Shown here piece after piece: positions 1 to 8,724 of a stretch of DNA of 41,960 nucleotides (position 1 is the stretch's first letter; each line of letters opens with the position of its first letter). This stretch comes from Planctomycetota bacterium (GTDB lineage: Bacteria > Planctomycetota > Planctomycetia > Pirellulales > Pirellulaceae). The notes under the pieces are model-generated. The model was not told where the DNA came from, did not search any database, and saw only the letters and a list, made by a program, of their open reading frames with translations. The stretch is taken from assembly GCA_029979005.1 (NCBI GenBank), contig JAPOIJ010000021.1, positions 1-41,960 on the forward strand, written 5' to 3'. The position numbers were made by a program, and so were the translations under genes.

Positions 1-1
1 A

Positions 2-106
2 GAAGCACCTAAGGCAGAAGCACCTAAGGCAGAAGCACCCAAGGCAGAAGCACCCAAGGCAGAAGCACCCAAGGCAGAAGCACCAAAAGAAGAAGCACCA
101 AAAGAA
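2..106 (+). repeat. 15-bp in-frame tandem repeat encoding EAPKA/EAPKE
   Basis: Seven consecutive 15-base units begin at 2, 17, 32, 47, 62, 77 and 92. The first five encode EAPKA with only a T/C change in the proline codon. The last two encode EAPKE, and a degenerate EPEKQ unit follows. The array probably continues upstream of the window. It keeps frame and gives an alternating-charge, proline-rich spacer. Confidence 0.95.
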
Positions 107-1348
107 GAACCGGAAAAACAGTCGAATTTGGGGACCAGTGCTGACTACCAATTTGTTTCAACATCGGTTCAAGAGGAAGAGAAGTCAGAATCTGCACCAC
201 AGAAACCTGCGGAGCCGAAGACGGAAAATCCTGAGGTAGCTGAGCCAGCAACAGAAGCGCCCAAGACCGAAGCTACTGATACAGGTGATGGAAAAGCTGC
301 AGAGTCTCCGGAGAAACCGCAGGAGCCTGCTGGCGAAAGTGCGGAATCCACGCAGGAACCAGCTCCTAAGGAGAGAGCAATTAAGCCGCTCAAAGACATT
401 AAAGAGGAAGTCAAACGTTCGATGTGTGAAGAGCCAGCGTTGGAGGCAATGACGCAGGCGATCACTAAGGCGAGTGTTTTGGTTCAAGATCATTACGAGA
501 AACGTTTAAGGTGGGATTTCGAGGAAAACAAAAATGCTGAAAACGAACCGGCTCCGATGGATCTGGACAGCATTGCAAAGCAGTACGGCTTGGTGAAGAA
601 AGAGACAGGTCTGGTTGATTTTACTGAATTGTCAGCCGACGCGATTGGCTCGATTCGGGTCTTTCAAAATATGATGGTACAGGGGCGTCCGTCGCCTCAG
701 TTGATTCCGTTGAGTCAGATTCTGTTCAGTAATTTTAACGGGCTAAATGAGTACGAGCCGAACACGGTTGATGACAACTGGAATACGCGGAATAGCTATC
801 TCTATTGGGTCGCCCAAAAAGTAGACACTAAAATTCCGAGCCTCGATGAGGCTGAAAGTGAAGTCGTCAAGTATTGGAAGAAACAACAGGCGTTTGACTT
901 GGCCCGGGAAGATGCCGAAAAGTATCAGGCCAAAGTTAATGAGAGTGACGGGAAATTGATGAGCGAAGTCGAAGGTGTTCCTGCGGCTAATGTAATTAAA
1001 ACCGGAGCATTTACCTGGTTTAGTAGTTTTGGTTCTACTCGGTACTCAAGTCCAGTTGGAGTGACTGCGGCGGGTGAGAAATTCATGGAAGCCGCTTTCA
1101 ACACAGAGCAGTTCAAGGCGGCGGTTGCTGAAAACGAGTCCCGAGACACCATTTATGTCATCCAACCGGTTGTAGAACGCAAGGAAATTGATATTGTCGG
1201 CGAAGATTTCTTGACCAATCAACTCTTTAAGTTCAACCGAATTCCTGATGAGGTTCAGCAAGCTTCCCAAATTTATCGTCGAGATGCGTTGATGGATTGG
1301 TACGAGGAAGTGAACGATCGTATGAAGGTTAAGATTTTGGATCGCTAA
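2..1348 (+). CDS. Secreted/envelope protein with (EAPKA)n linker and PpiD/SurA-like C-terminus, 5'-partial
   Basis: The reading frame is open from base 2, so the gene begins upstream of the window; the TTG at 128 lies inside the repeat-bearing frame and is not a believable start. The visible part has three sections: near-perfect EAPKA pentapeptide repeats, a Pro/Glu/Ala-rich linker to about base 390, and a folded C-terminal part of roughly 310 residues. The C-terminal part has charged helices followed by a stretch (VGVTAAGEKFMEAAF, then PVVERKE) that resembles the end of PpiD/SurA-type periplasmic peptidyl-prolyl isomerases and chaperones. No parvulin domain is visible. A chaperone-like envelope protein on a spacer linker is my inference; the N-terminal anchor cannot be seen. 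Family resemblance is moderate. Confidence 0.7.
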   Translation, partial: EAPKAEAPKAEAPKAEAPKAEAPKAEAPKEEAPKEEPEKQSNLGTSADYQFVSTSVQEEEKSESAPQKPAEPKTENPEVAEPATEAPKTEATDTGDGKAAESPEKPQEPAGESAESTQEPAPKERAIKPLKDIKEEVKRSMCEEPALEAMTQAITKASVLVQDHYEKRLRWDFEENKNAENEPAPMDLDSIAKQYGLVKKETGLVDFTELSADAIGSIRVFQNMMVQGRPSPQLIPLSQILFSNFNGLNEYEPNTVDDNWNTRNSYLYWVAQKVDTKIPSLDEAESEVVKYWKKQQAFDLAREDAEKYQAKVNESDGKLMSEVEGVPAANVIKTGAFTWFSSFGSTRYSSPVGVTAAGEKFMEAAFNTEQFKAAVAENESRDTIYVIQPVVERKEIDIVGEDFLTNQLFKFNRIPDEVQQASQIYRRDALMDWYEEVNDRMKVKILDR

Positions 1349-1380
1349 CCAATTTGGCTTGAATTCATTTCGAATAAAAA

Positions 1381-1417
1381 AAACCGCTTCTGTCTTGGTG
1401 ACAGGGCGGTTTTTTTA
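1381..1417 (+). terminator. Rho-independent terminator after the EAPKA-repeat gene
   Basis: AAACCGC then CTGTC (1381-1394) pair with GACAG then GCGGTTT (1400-1412) around a short loop, and a T run follows. It lies 33 bases past the stop codon at 1346-1348. The A-rich 5' flank means it could also work on the other strand for the converging ppk1 transcript. Confidence 0.88.
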
Positions 1418-1466
1418 TTTAGACGGATTATTTAGACGGATTATTTAGACAGATTATTTAGACGGA
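1415..1466. repeat. 13-bp tandem repeat, four units, abutting the ppk1 stop codon
   Basis: The unit TTATTTAGACGGA occurs at 1415-1427, 1428-1440, 1441-1453 (one G to A change) and 1454-1466, and the ppk1 stop codon (TTA on this strand) follows at once at 1467-1469. On the minus strand every unit carries TAA triplets. The 13-base period is not a multiple of three, so stops fall in different frames. The last codons of ppk1 (GAC TAA) resemble the unit's GTC TAA, which suggests that the array arose by slippage of the gene's 3' end. Confidence 0.92.
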
Positions 1467-3629
1467 TTAGTCAAGCTTTTCTCCGCGATGCGGTTCAAAT
1501 ACGGTGTGTTTTGGGTTCGTTTGAGTGCTGTGGATTTGGCAGGCTTCCTGATGGAGATTTAACTGGCTTCTGAAATCTTTTTTCTTGCGTTTTTTGGTAA
1601 CCGCTATGTAATCCCCATTTGGCTGAAGCTCGCTCGCAGCGACGTTGTCGTCGAAATAAGTACGGAGGATTTTGGTCAGTCTCGATTTGCAGTTTTTATC
1701 TAATACCGGAACCATTAATTCAATTCTTCGATCGAGGTTTCGTCCCATCCAATCCGCACTCGAGATGAAGATTCTCTCGTTTCCTCCGTGGTGGAAGTGA
1801 AAAATTCTGGCATGTTCTAGAAGTCGGTCGACGACACTGATGACACGGATGTTTTCGCTAAGCCCCTTTTTCCCGGGAACAAGGCAGCAAATTCCACGAA
1901 TGTTTAATCGAATCTTTACTCCGGCCTGTGAGGCAAGATAAAGTTCGTCAATGATTTGTTTGTCAACAAGTGAATTGACTTTGGCGGTAATCGCCGCAGC
2001 GTTGCCGCGCGTCGCACTCTCGGTCTCAATCCGAATCATCTCGATAAGTGATTCTCGGAGATTGATGGGCGCTGCGATTAGCTTTTCGAGAGTCTGTGGC
2101 ACGGAGAGTCCCGTGATGGCGTTAAAGAAATGTACGCTGTCTCGGCCAAGCTTTTCGTCGCAAGTAAAGAGGCTGGCATCACTGTAAAGTTTTGCCGTTG
2201 ATTCATTATAGTTTCCCGTACCAAAGTGGATGTACCGTTTGATTCCGGTAGGCTCGCGGCGAACGACGAGGCACATTTTGGCATGCGTTTTCAGTCCGCG
2301 TACTCCGTAGATCACATCTACGCCGGCGTCAGCGAGTTCTCTCGACCAGTTGATGTTCCTCGCTTCGTCAAATCTCGCTTTGAGTTCGACGATGACCGTT
2401 ACATGTTTTCCATTCTCTGCGGCCAGGCAAAGTGCTTTTACGATTTCGCTGGATTCGCTAGTGCGATAGAGCGTTTGCTTGACGGCAATAACCGCAGGGT
2501 CGGTGGCGGCAGCCTGGATAAATTGAACGATGGGTTCATAGGACTGGTACGGGTGATACAGCAGTCGGTCGCCTCTGCTGATGGTTTGGAATATGCCTTC
2601 CGCGCTCGAGAATTCAGGCGACGGTTGAGCGGGCCAGTTGGCGTCTTTTAATCGGGGGAAGCCTCGAAGGCCGGCAAGTGTAAAGTAATCCGACAAGCCA
2701 AGCGGCCCCTGGATTGAATAGACGTCATCCTCTTGTACATCGATTGAGTTCTGGAGAAAGGTCTGCATTTTGAGGCTGGTGGAATCTGATATTTCCAATC
2801 TTACACACGCGCTCTTTCTTCTTGCTTCGAGCATCGCCTGCATTCCAATGAGCAAATCAGCTCGTCCGTCCTCCTCAAGATCAACGTCACCATTGCGTGT
2901 TACTCGCAAGGTATTCCATTCGATGACTTCCTGTTCTCCAAAGAAATCCGACAGGAACATCCCGACAACGTCTTCAGTTAACATGTACCGGTAACCGGTT
3001 TTGGAAGGAAGGGACTGGAATCTCGCTAAAGATTTTCCCATGGGAATCAGAACGTATCGATCGTTTTGTCGGTTAGCAGCCTGTTCAAGTGACACTTCTT
3101 TTTCAGTAGGGGTGTCAAGCCGCGAAGAGAAATCATTTTTTAATCGAACGCACATACATATTCGCGCGCCGCTGAGAGCGGGGAAGGTTTCTGTGTTTTC
3201 AATTGCAATAGGGGAAAGGCTGGACAGCATTTCTTCTTGAAACCGGTTGCGCAAAAATTTCAAATCGGATTTCGATAAGCTCTCCGGTTTGACACGCTCG
3301 ATACCTTCCTTCGCCAGAAGCGGTTCTAGCTCGTTGAGTAAACACTCGGATTGGTCTGCGTACATTTGCCTTGCGCGGGCGCGGATTTTTTCAAGTTGTT
3401 GCGTTGGAGTCCAGCCATTGATATCGAGTGCGGTCGCTGAATCCGCTATGAGTGCCAGTCCGCCAACGCGGACCATGAAAAACTCGTCGAGATTTGATGC
3501 AGTGATCGCAATGAATTTTAATCGTTCCAATAGAGGGTTAGACGAACGGCTCGCCTGGTCGAGTACACGTTGGTTAAAACTCAGCCAACTTAACTCTCGA
3601 TTGAAATATATTTGTTTCGACTTTTTCAT
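1467..3629 (-). CDS. ppk1: Polyphosphate kinase 1
   Basis: PPK1 reversibly transfers the gamma phosphate of ATP to polyphosphate and is usually membrane-associated. The 720 residues match the family's usual length of about 690-720. The N-terminal domain begins with NRELSWLSFNQRVL, a PPK1 hallmark. The catalytic core has RFDEARNINW followed by GLKTHAKM, whose His449 corresponds to the autophosphorylated histidine. A second conserved segment, EHARIFHFHHGG with His606, leads into SSADWMGRNLDRRIEL. The start codon overlaps the ppx stop codon in an ATGA arrangement (3626-3629), so the two genes are translationally coupled. The gene ends in the four-unit 13-bp repeat. Assignment is firm. Confidence 0.97.
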   Translation of the reverse strand: MKKSKQIYFNRELSWLSFNQRVLDQASRSSNPLLERLKFIAITASNLDEFFMVRVGGLALIADSATALDINGWTPTQQLEKIRARARQMYADQSECLLNELEPLLAKEGIERVKPESLSKSDLKFLRNRFQEEMLSSLSPIAIENTETFPALSGARICMCVRLKNDFSSRLDTPTEKEVSLEQAANRQNDRYVLIPMGKSLARFQSLPSKTGYRYMLTEDVVGMFLSDFFGEQEVIEWNTLRVTRNGDVDLEEDGRADLLIGMQAMLEARRKSACVRLEISDSTSLKMQTFLQNSIDVQEDDVYSIQGPLGLSDYFTLAGLRGFPRLKDANWPAQPSPEFSSAEGIFQTISRGDRLLYHPYQSYEPIVQFIQAAATDPAVIAVKQTLYRTSESSEIVKALCLAAENGKHVTVIVELKARFDEARNINWSRELADAGVDVIYGVRGLKTHAKMCLVVRREPTGIKRYIHFGTGNYNESTAKLYSDASLFTCDEKLGRDSVHFFNAITGLSVPQTLEKLIAAPINLRESLIEMIRIETESATRGNAAAITAKVNSLVDKQIIDELYLASQAGVKIRLNIRGICCLVPGKKGLSENIRVISVVDRLLEHARIFHFHHGGNERIFISSADWMGRNLDRRIELMVPVLDKNCKSRLTKILRTYFDDNVAASELQPNGDYIAVTKKRKKKDFRSQLNLHQEACQIHSTQTNPKHTVFEPHRGEKLD

Positions 3630-5221
3630 GATTGATTACTTGCAGTTTCCAGCACAATTCCTTTGCCAAAAATATCTTCGAACAGACCTCTAACCTGTCT
3701 CAATTCGATATTCTCTGCGGAGAATTCAGCGACATCGGAAGGGGAAATTACAATTCGGTCTTCCTTCTCTACACAGGTAATGGATTCGATGCGTTGGGCT
3801 TTGCCAACATCCAGTGATTTTGCGATTCGTAAAATTGCGGCCATTTTTACAACAAGTACGCGATTCTCTCGCGTTAGTCGAGAGTAGCCTTCGTGGCGTG
3901 GGAGTGGCGACGCACCGCGATGATAACGAGCCACAAGTGCCATTAACTTACGGTCGAAATCTCCAATGCCGAAAAAATCGGAATTGAGAATTAGATACAT
4001 CGAATGTTTGTGTTTCGATTTTGTGCTGATGAAAACGCCGATCTCGTGGAGTAGCGCGGCAAGTTCCAAGATGCCGCGATAACGCTCCGGTAATTGATGC
4101 AGGTCCTGCAACTGATCAAATAGTTGACAGGCAAGTTGAGAAACGTGGCGAGCATGCTCTTCATTGAATCGATATTTTCGCCCTAACTGAAGCGCCGAGC
4201 GAATGATCTGAGTTTGGATGGATTTAGACCAGCTGCGGCCAGAGGCCATCTCTTTGATCAACCCATCTCGCATGTTGACATTCGCTACATAGAAGTTGGT
4301 AACGCCAAGTTCTCGAGCAAAGACGAGCTGGGTTAGAAGTCCCGGGCCAAGTGACTCAGCGTCCGGTAGACTCATGTGAAATCTACTGGCTAAGTGGTCA
4401 GGAGATTGCAGAAGAATTTCGGAGGTGAACTCTTCCAACGCATTCATTTCGATTTCTAATAATTCATTTGCTGCTGGTTTATGATCAATTACGCTCGCCG
4501 CAAATCGAACTTCGCCTCCCATGGCGATAAAGCTCTTTGGGCTTGGGTTGTTTGTGTTGACTTTGAATTCGCTAATGGTCTGAAGGATTTGGGATTCCAT
4601 TAAAGAACGCGATTTAAGGAAGGGCGCATCAAACAGTTCCAGTTTTTGTCGTAGGCGAAGGCTTCCCAGACGGTAAGTTTTTGAAAAAACGACATCTTTT
4701 TTGTTAAGCAGAAGGATTTCTGCTGTGCCCCCTCCGGCTTCGAACAAGACAGACTGTTGGGAAAATGCTTTTTCCTCCTTGGTCATGTAGGGCAGCACGC
4801 CAAGGTAGGTGACCCTGTGCAGTTCGGCTTCGTCAAAAGGCTCGATTGCGAAACCAGTGGCAATGAAAATTCGGTCGGTGAACGCGATTCCATTGGTAGC
4901 TTCTCGGACGCCGCTGGTCGCAATGACTCTTACGTTTTCATGATTGGTAATGCCATATTCAATCAGTTTGCTACGGTAGATCTTTAGCACGCGGACGCAA
5001 GACTCGGTTGTTTTTTTGGTGATGTGGTGTTTGGTGAATGAGTCCTTTCCAACGCTGACAGCTTGAGAAAATGACTCCAGGTTTCGGATTTGGTGATTGG
5101 ATCGATCTATCTCTGATATTTGCATTCGCAGGGAAGACGCACCGATATCGATCACGGCAACCAGTTCCGGGGCTGCGTTGAATCTAGGGTCGGTAAGTGG
5201 TGAGTTCTTCTCGGGTTTCAT
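3626..5221 (-). CDS. ppx: Exopolyphosphatase, Ppx/GppA family with C-terminal HD domain
   Basis: Ppx/GppA proteins release phosphate from polyphosphate ends or hydrolyse pppGpp. The N-terminal sugar-kinase-like fold shows phosphate loop 1 as VIDIGASSLRM (family norm DxGSNSxRL) and loop 2 as EAGGGTAEILL (family norm DxGGGSTE). The C-terminal half carries an HD-type helical domain with ALLHEIG (His392) and a later RYHRGASP. At 531 residues it is close to the long Ppx form. It is sandwiched between the ROK kinase (12-base gap) and ppk1 (4-base overlap), so polyphosphate turnover is the likelier role than pppGpp hydrolysis. The degenerate GASS and GGTAE motifs are worth noting, but the family call is secure. 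Confidence 0.92.
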   Translation of the reverse strand: MKPEKNSPLTDPRFNAAPELVAVIDIGASSLRMQISEIDRSNHQIRNLESFSQAVSVGKDSFTKHHITKKTTESCVRVLKIYRSKLIEYGITNHENVRVIATSGVREATNGIAFTDRIFIATGFAIEPFDEAELHRVTYLGVLPYMTKEEKAFSQQSVLFEAGGGTAEILLLNKKDVVFSKTYRLGSLRLRQKLELFDAPFLKSRSLMESQILQTISEFKVNTNNPSPKSFIAMGGEVRFAASVIDHKPAANELLEIEMNALEEFTSEILLQSPDHLASRFHMSLPDAESLGPGLLTQLVFARELGVTNFYVANVNMRDGLIKEMASGRSWSKSIQTQIIRSALQLGRKYRFNEEHARHVSQLACQLFDQLQDLHQLPERYRGILELAALLHEIGVFISTKSKHKHSMYLILNSDFFGIGDFDRKLMALVARYHRGASPLPRHEGYSRLTRENRVLVVKMAAILRIAKSLDVGKAQRIESITCVEKEDRIVISPSDVAEFSAENIELRQVRGLFEDIFGKGIVLETASNQS

Positions 5222-5233
5222 GCTACTGTCTTG

Positions 5234-6238
5234 TTACCGTTCCGGACTATCGACCATTTGTTTTGCCAACGCGGCCGCGCCGATAACGCCAGCGTCGTCC
5301 CCAAGTTTTGCTTCTTTTATTTTGTAGACGTCCTGAAGGGATGGCAAAACTCGTTTGCGAGCTTTCTTTTCAATAATTGGCAACATGTAATCGGGCATCG
5401 CTTCAATAAGTCCCCCGCCAAATACAATGACATCCGGCGCGAGCAGATGCACCACCGTGACGACGGAAAGTGCTAAGTGATGACAGGCGTGTTCGATAAT
5501 ATCCATGACGGCACGGTCGCCGTGTTTGACTGAATCTGCTAACGCACCGCTGCGAATTTCCGAAAGGTCGGTACCCGCATTGGATAGAAGTTGAGGTGCT
5601 TGCCCACGATACGCGGCCTGGGCTGCACTACTGGCGACTGAAAGACGCGATGCAAGTGATTCTAAAGTCCCTGCGTTTCCTGCGCCGTCGAGGGGGCCGG
5701 ATGCCATCATTGGAATGTGGCCTATCTCCATGCAGGTGCAATTCGCGCCACGAAATAATCTGCCCTCGTAAACGCATCCGCCGCCGATTCCTGTGCCGGG
5801 AAATATGCCAAAAACACAGCGGGCATTTTTTCCTGCACCAAATTTGTATTCGCCGAATACGCCCGCATCAACGTCATTTGCGATGGCTACCGGAAACTTA
5901 AATTCTTTTTCGATCGAATCCGCGACTGGAACGTCATCCCAGCCAAGATTGGGAGCAGTGCGGATTTGCCGTTTTTCTAAATCCAAGGGGCCGGGGCAAC
6001 CAATTCCCAGTCCACCGACTTGGTCTGAAGAGATGTCCGCATCATCTAACGCGTCCTGAATAACGGAGTTGATACGCAATAAGCCCGCTTCCATCCCATC
6101 GCGGCCTTTTGTTTTTTTTCGGGCTCGGCCAACTTTTTGGAATTGGCTGTCAAATACGGTGGCCAGCATTTTGGTTCCGCCGAGATCGAATCCAATCCAA
6201 TAACGGTTGTCAGTTTCAATGGTCGGTTGTAGAGACAT
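5234..6238 (-). CDS. ROK-family sugar kinase (glucokinase-like) lacking the zinc cysteines
   Basis: ROK kinases phosphorylate glucose or related hexoses with ATP, and some relatives use polyphosphate. The N-terminal ATP-binding motif IGFDLGGTKMLATVFD, then GIGCPGPLD, ANDVDAGVFGEY and PGTGIGGGCVYEG, are all present, as is the conserved EIGH (His174). The CxCGxxGCxE zinc motif that normally follows is absent: the aligned segment reads GPLDGAGNAGTLESLASR, with all three cysteines replaced. The gene sits 12 bases upstream of ppx, with AGGAA about ten bases before its start. Glucokinase is the best guess; use of polyphosphate is only suggested by the neighbours. Confidence 0.85.
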   Translation of the reverse strand: MSLQPTIETDNRYWIGFDLGGTKMLATVFDSQFQKVGRARKKTKGRDGMEAGLLRINSVIQDALDDADISSDQVGGLGIGCPGPLDLEKRQIRTAPNLGWDDVPVADSIEKEFKFPVAIANDVDAGVFGEYKFGAGKNARCVFGIFPGTGIGGGCVYEGRLFRGANCTCMEIGHIPMMASGPLDGAGNAGTLESLASRLSVASSAAQAAYRGQAPQLLSNAGTDLSEIRSGALADSVKHGDRAVMDIIEHACHHLALSVVTVVHLLAPDVIVFGGGLIEAMPDYMLPIIEKKARKRVLPSLQDVYKIKEAKLGDDAGVIGAAALAKQMVDSPER

Positions 6239-6324
6239 TCAGTTTGTTTCCTGAGAATCGTTTGGTGTTTTTTGGAGAGCGATTTGACCGGGAAAAGCCA
6301 AATTAAAAATTCTAATTGGAGGTT

Positions 6325-7320
6325 TTATTTTTCGGCGGTAACGGGCAATGTCGAGTTGCCCAGTTGGGAAGACGGAAACCTTTGGATTCGATTGTTATAG
6401 GTGTCTACTATGTGAAGTTCCCGTTCAGAATCCCAACACATTGCCCACGGTTGGTGAAGTTGACCGGGCTCTTTCCCAGCTGAACCCCAGGTGCCTAATG
6501 ATTTACCATTGAGGTCAAATTTCTGAATCCTGTGGTTACCGAATTCACAAACATAAACGTGTCCTTCACCATCAAGAATGATCTCGTAAGGGTAGCTTAG
6601 TTCGCCCACTTCGCTGCCCATTTTCCCCCAAGTGCGGATGAATTTTGGTTCGTTTCCGGATACATCGAATATCTGGATTCTGCCGTTGCTGGCGTCTGCG
6701 ACCCAGAGGTGATCATTCTCATCCATGGCGAGACCTTGAGGGCGTTGGAACTGTCCGGGTCCTTCCCCGTGTTCTCCCCACTCGTACACGTAATCCCCAG
6801 ACGGAGTGAATTTTTGAATTCGATCATAATCTCCGTATTCGGAGATGTAGATGTTACCCAAAGAGTCTTGTACGGCATCAGTCAGGAAGCCAAATTCACC
6901 CGGCCCGCGACCGTTGACTCCGCCGATCGTTCGTTCCTCAATCAGCTCCCCTTCTAGGGTATAGAATAACAGCCGAAAATAATGAGTGTCGCATACCATT
7001 AGGTGTCCGTCTTGGCTGATTGAAAGTCCACAGGGCTTTCCCTGAATGAACTCCGGCATTCGCCAACCATGGAGGAAATTCCCTTCTCGATCGAAGACTT
7101 GAACTCTGGCCGTTTTATCAACGATGTATAGCCGATCCTGTTCGTCGATCGTTATCGCCCGCGGTTTCATGAACCTGCCGTCGTCCAGTCCGCGACGCCC
7201 CCAAACGAAGATGTCCTGTTCGGGTGTGGTCGGTCCTTCCAGGCAGCCGCAAATGGTTGCGAGGCAAAACAGGCCTGCCAGACCGATGCTTAAATAAGTT
7301 GTCCCAGGATTCAAATTCAA
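6325..7320 (-). CDS. NHL-repeat beta-propeller lipoprotein
   Basis: The N-terminus has a hydrophobic signal segment followed by a lipobox-like ICGC, which suggests lipid anchoring and export. The rest is a run of about six NHL-type blades: each has a short Asp-Gly or Asp-Asn turn (DEQDRLYIVD, DENDHLWVADA, GEGHVYVCEFGN) followed by a R(I/V)Q(K/V/I)F strand, and most blades also carry GxxGxxPGQF-like segments. NHL propellers mediate protein-protein or carbohydrate contacts and sometimes lyase activity; no catalytic signature is evident. It lies 86 bases upstream of the ROK kinase on the same strand and may be co-transcribed. The ligand is unknown. Confidence 0.85.
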   Translation of the reverse strand: MNLNPGTTYLSIGLAGLFCLATICGCLEGPTTPEQDIFVWGRRGLDDGRFMKPRAITIDEQDRLYIVDKTARVQVFDREGNFLHGWRMPEFIQGKPCGLSISQDGHLMVCDTHYFRLLFYTLEGELIEERTIGGVNGRGPGEFGFLTDAVQDSLGNIYISEYGDYDRIQKFTPSGDYVYEWGEHGEGPGQFQRPQGLAMDENDHLWVADASNGRIQIFDVSGNEPKFIRTWGKMGSEVGELSYPYEIILDGEGHVYVCEFGNHRIQKFDLNGKSLGTWGSAGKEPGQLHQPWAMCWDSERELHIVDTYNNRIQRFPSSQLGNSTLPVTAEK

Positions 7321-7522
7321 TTTAAGTATTTTGGGGGTTATTAGAATGCGATGGAATGGCTAACAGGTGAACCGACACGGGCCTTGCTACTTGACCGTCT
7401 TACTCGTGCACCGATATAGTATTCTAGCGTCCTCATCGCTTTTTTGCACGGCGGTCGCGGTCGTTTGCTGTTAATATGACGTCGTTGGTATCCATTAAGT
7501 TCATCTTCACAAACAGAACCGT

Positions 7523-8656
7523 ATGACAGCCGTTATTCTTGACCTGAAAAGTTCCGAAGACCCTCGCGACGTCGTCCACCAAGCGGTCGAAGCGCTTGCG
7601 GCAGGGAAGATAATTGCGATCCCGACAGAGACCGTTTACGGTCTCGCGGCAAGCGCGTTGCATCCCGAGGCGGTTCAGCGTTTAGTTGAGCTTAAAGGTC
7701 GATCTCCAGACAAGCCGTTGGCCTTCGCGATCAAGAGTGCTGATGATGCTCTCGATTACGTCCCGAACATGTCGTGTGTCGCTCGGCGTATTGCACGTCG
7801 TAGTTGGCCAGGGCCGATTACTTTGGTTTTGGATACAGATCATCCCGACAGTGTTATTCATCGCCTTGATCCATCGGTGCGCGAGGCAACCATTCCTCAG
7901 GGCACCGTGGGGCTAAGAGTCCCAGATCACGAATTGACTTTACAGATAATGCGGCTTTGTGCGGGGCCAATTGTATTAACCAGTGCGAATCTTTCAGGAG
8001 ATTCCCCCGCGGTCAACGGATCAGAGGTTCAAGAAAAAGTTGGAGAGTATATTGATCTGATTCTTGATGACGGCCCCGTGAAATTTGGCGAAGCGTCATC
8101 CGTCGTTAGGGTCGAGGATAATGAAATCAATGTTCTTCGAACCGGGTTAGTTGACGAAGAAACGATTGAGAAGTTAACCCATTTTATTGCGTTGGTCGTT
8201 TGTACTGGAAATACGTGTCGTAGCCCAATGGGAGAAGGGTTGTTGGCTCAGCGAATCGCTGAACGGCTGGGGATTTCCATGGGGGCTCTCGAGGAGAAAG
8301 GCGTAACGGTAATGTCAGCTGGAATTGCGGCAATGCCAGGTGCTCCTGCTGCGGATCAAGCAATTGAGGCGATGAGGCAAGCCGGAATCGATATTTCAGG
8401 TCACCAAAGTCAGCCGATCACGGGGCGGTTGGCTAAGTTTGCAGATGTAATTTTAACCATGACGAATGGCCATCGGCAGGCCTTGATCTCGCATTGGCCA
8501 ATGCTGGAAACCAGAACCAAAACTATTCGTCGTGATGGTGGCGATGTCAGTGATCCCATTGGACGCCCGCTCGCCGTTTATCGTTCAACAGCGGAGCAGA
8601 TTGATCAACAGTTGTCCGAATGGGTACAGACATTCGACCTTTCCCGTTTTGAATAA
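7523..8656 (+). CDS. Fusion: TsaC/Sua5 threonylcarbamoyl-AMP synthase domain plus low-Mr phosphatase domain (YwlE-like)
   Basis: Residues 1 to about 205 form a YrdC/Sua5 domain, which makes threonylcarbamoyl-AMP for the t6A modification of tRNA. It has PTETVYGL, KGRSPDKPL, the SWPGPITLVL segment and SANLSG. Residues from about 222 to the end form a low-molecular-weight phosphatase: a CTGNTCRS P-loop (Cys227, Arg233) and the acid loop DPIGRP with Asp344. The loop carries Thr231 where tyrosine phosphatases usually have Ile or Leu; that Thr is the hallmark of the protein-arginine phosphatase YwlE. In Bacillus subtilis the Sua5 (ywlC), ywlE and rpiB (ywlF) genes are neighbours; here the first two are fused and rpiB follows. 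Both domains look complete. Confidence 0.92.
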   Translation: MTAVILDLKSSEDPRDVVHQAVEALAAGKIIAIPTETVYGLAASALHPEAVQRLVELKGRSPDKPLAFAIKSADDALDYVPNMSCVARRIARRSWPGPITLVLDTDHPDSVIHRLDPSVREATIPQGTVGLRVPDHELTLQIMRLCAGPIVLTSANLSGDSPAVNGSEVQEKVGEYIDLILDDGPVKFGEASSVVRVEDNEINVLRTGLVDEETIEKLTHFIALVVCTGNTCRSPMGEGLLAQRIAERLGISMGALEEKGVTVMSAGIAAMPGAPAADQAIEAMRQAGIDISGHQSQPITGRLAKFADVILTMTNGHRQALISHWPMLETRTKTIRRDGGDVSDPIGRPLAVYRSTAEQIDQQLSEWVQTFDLSRFE

Positions 8657-8724
8657 ACTGCTCGTCTCGGCAACATTAAGATTTCCCTTTCAACAATTCG
8701 TTCATCAAGCAAAGACACTTCGTT

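Noticed and set aside
128..130. TTG as start of the first gene
   Set aside because: The frame is open from base 2 and the repeat array is in the same frame, so the gene begins upstream of the window.
24..251. Minus-strand 75-residue Leu/Pro-rich frame
   Set aside because: It is the mirror of the EAPKA repeat array on the other strand; repeats of this period keep every frame open.
1415..1466. Possible CRISPR-like array
   Set aside because: The 13-base units abut directly with no spacers; it is a simple tandem repeat.
2226..2651. Plus-strand 141-residue frame
   Set aside because: It lies wholly antisense to ppk1, which has full family motifs; no ribosome-binding site or recognisable domain.
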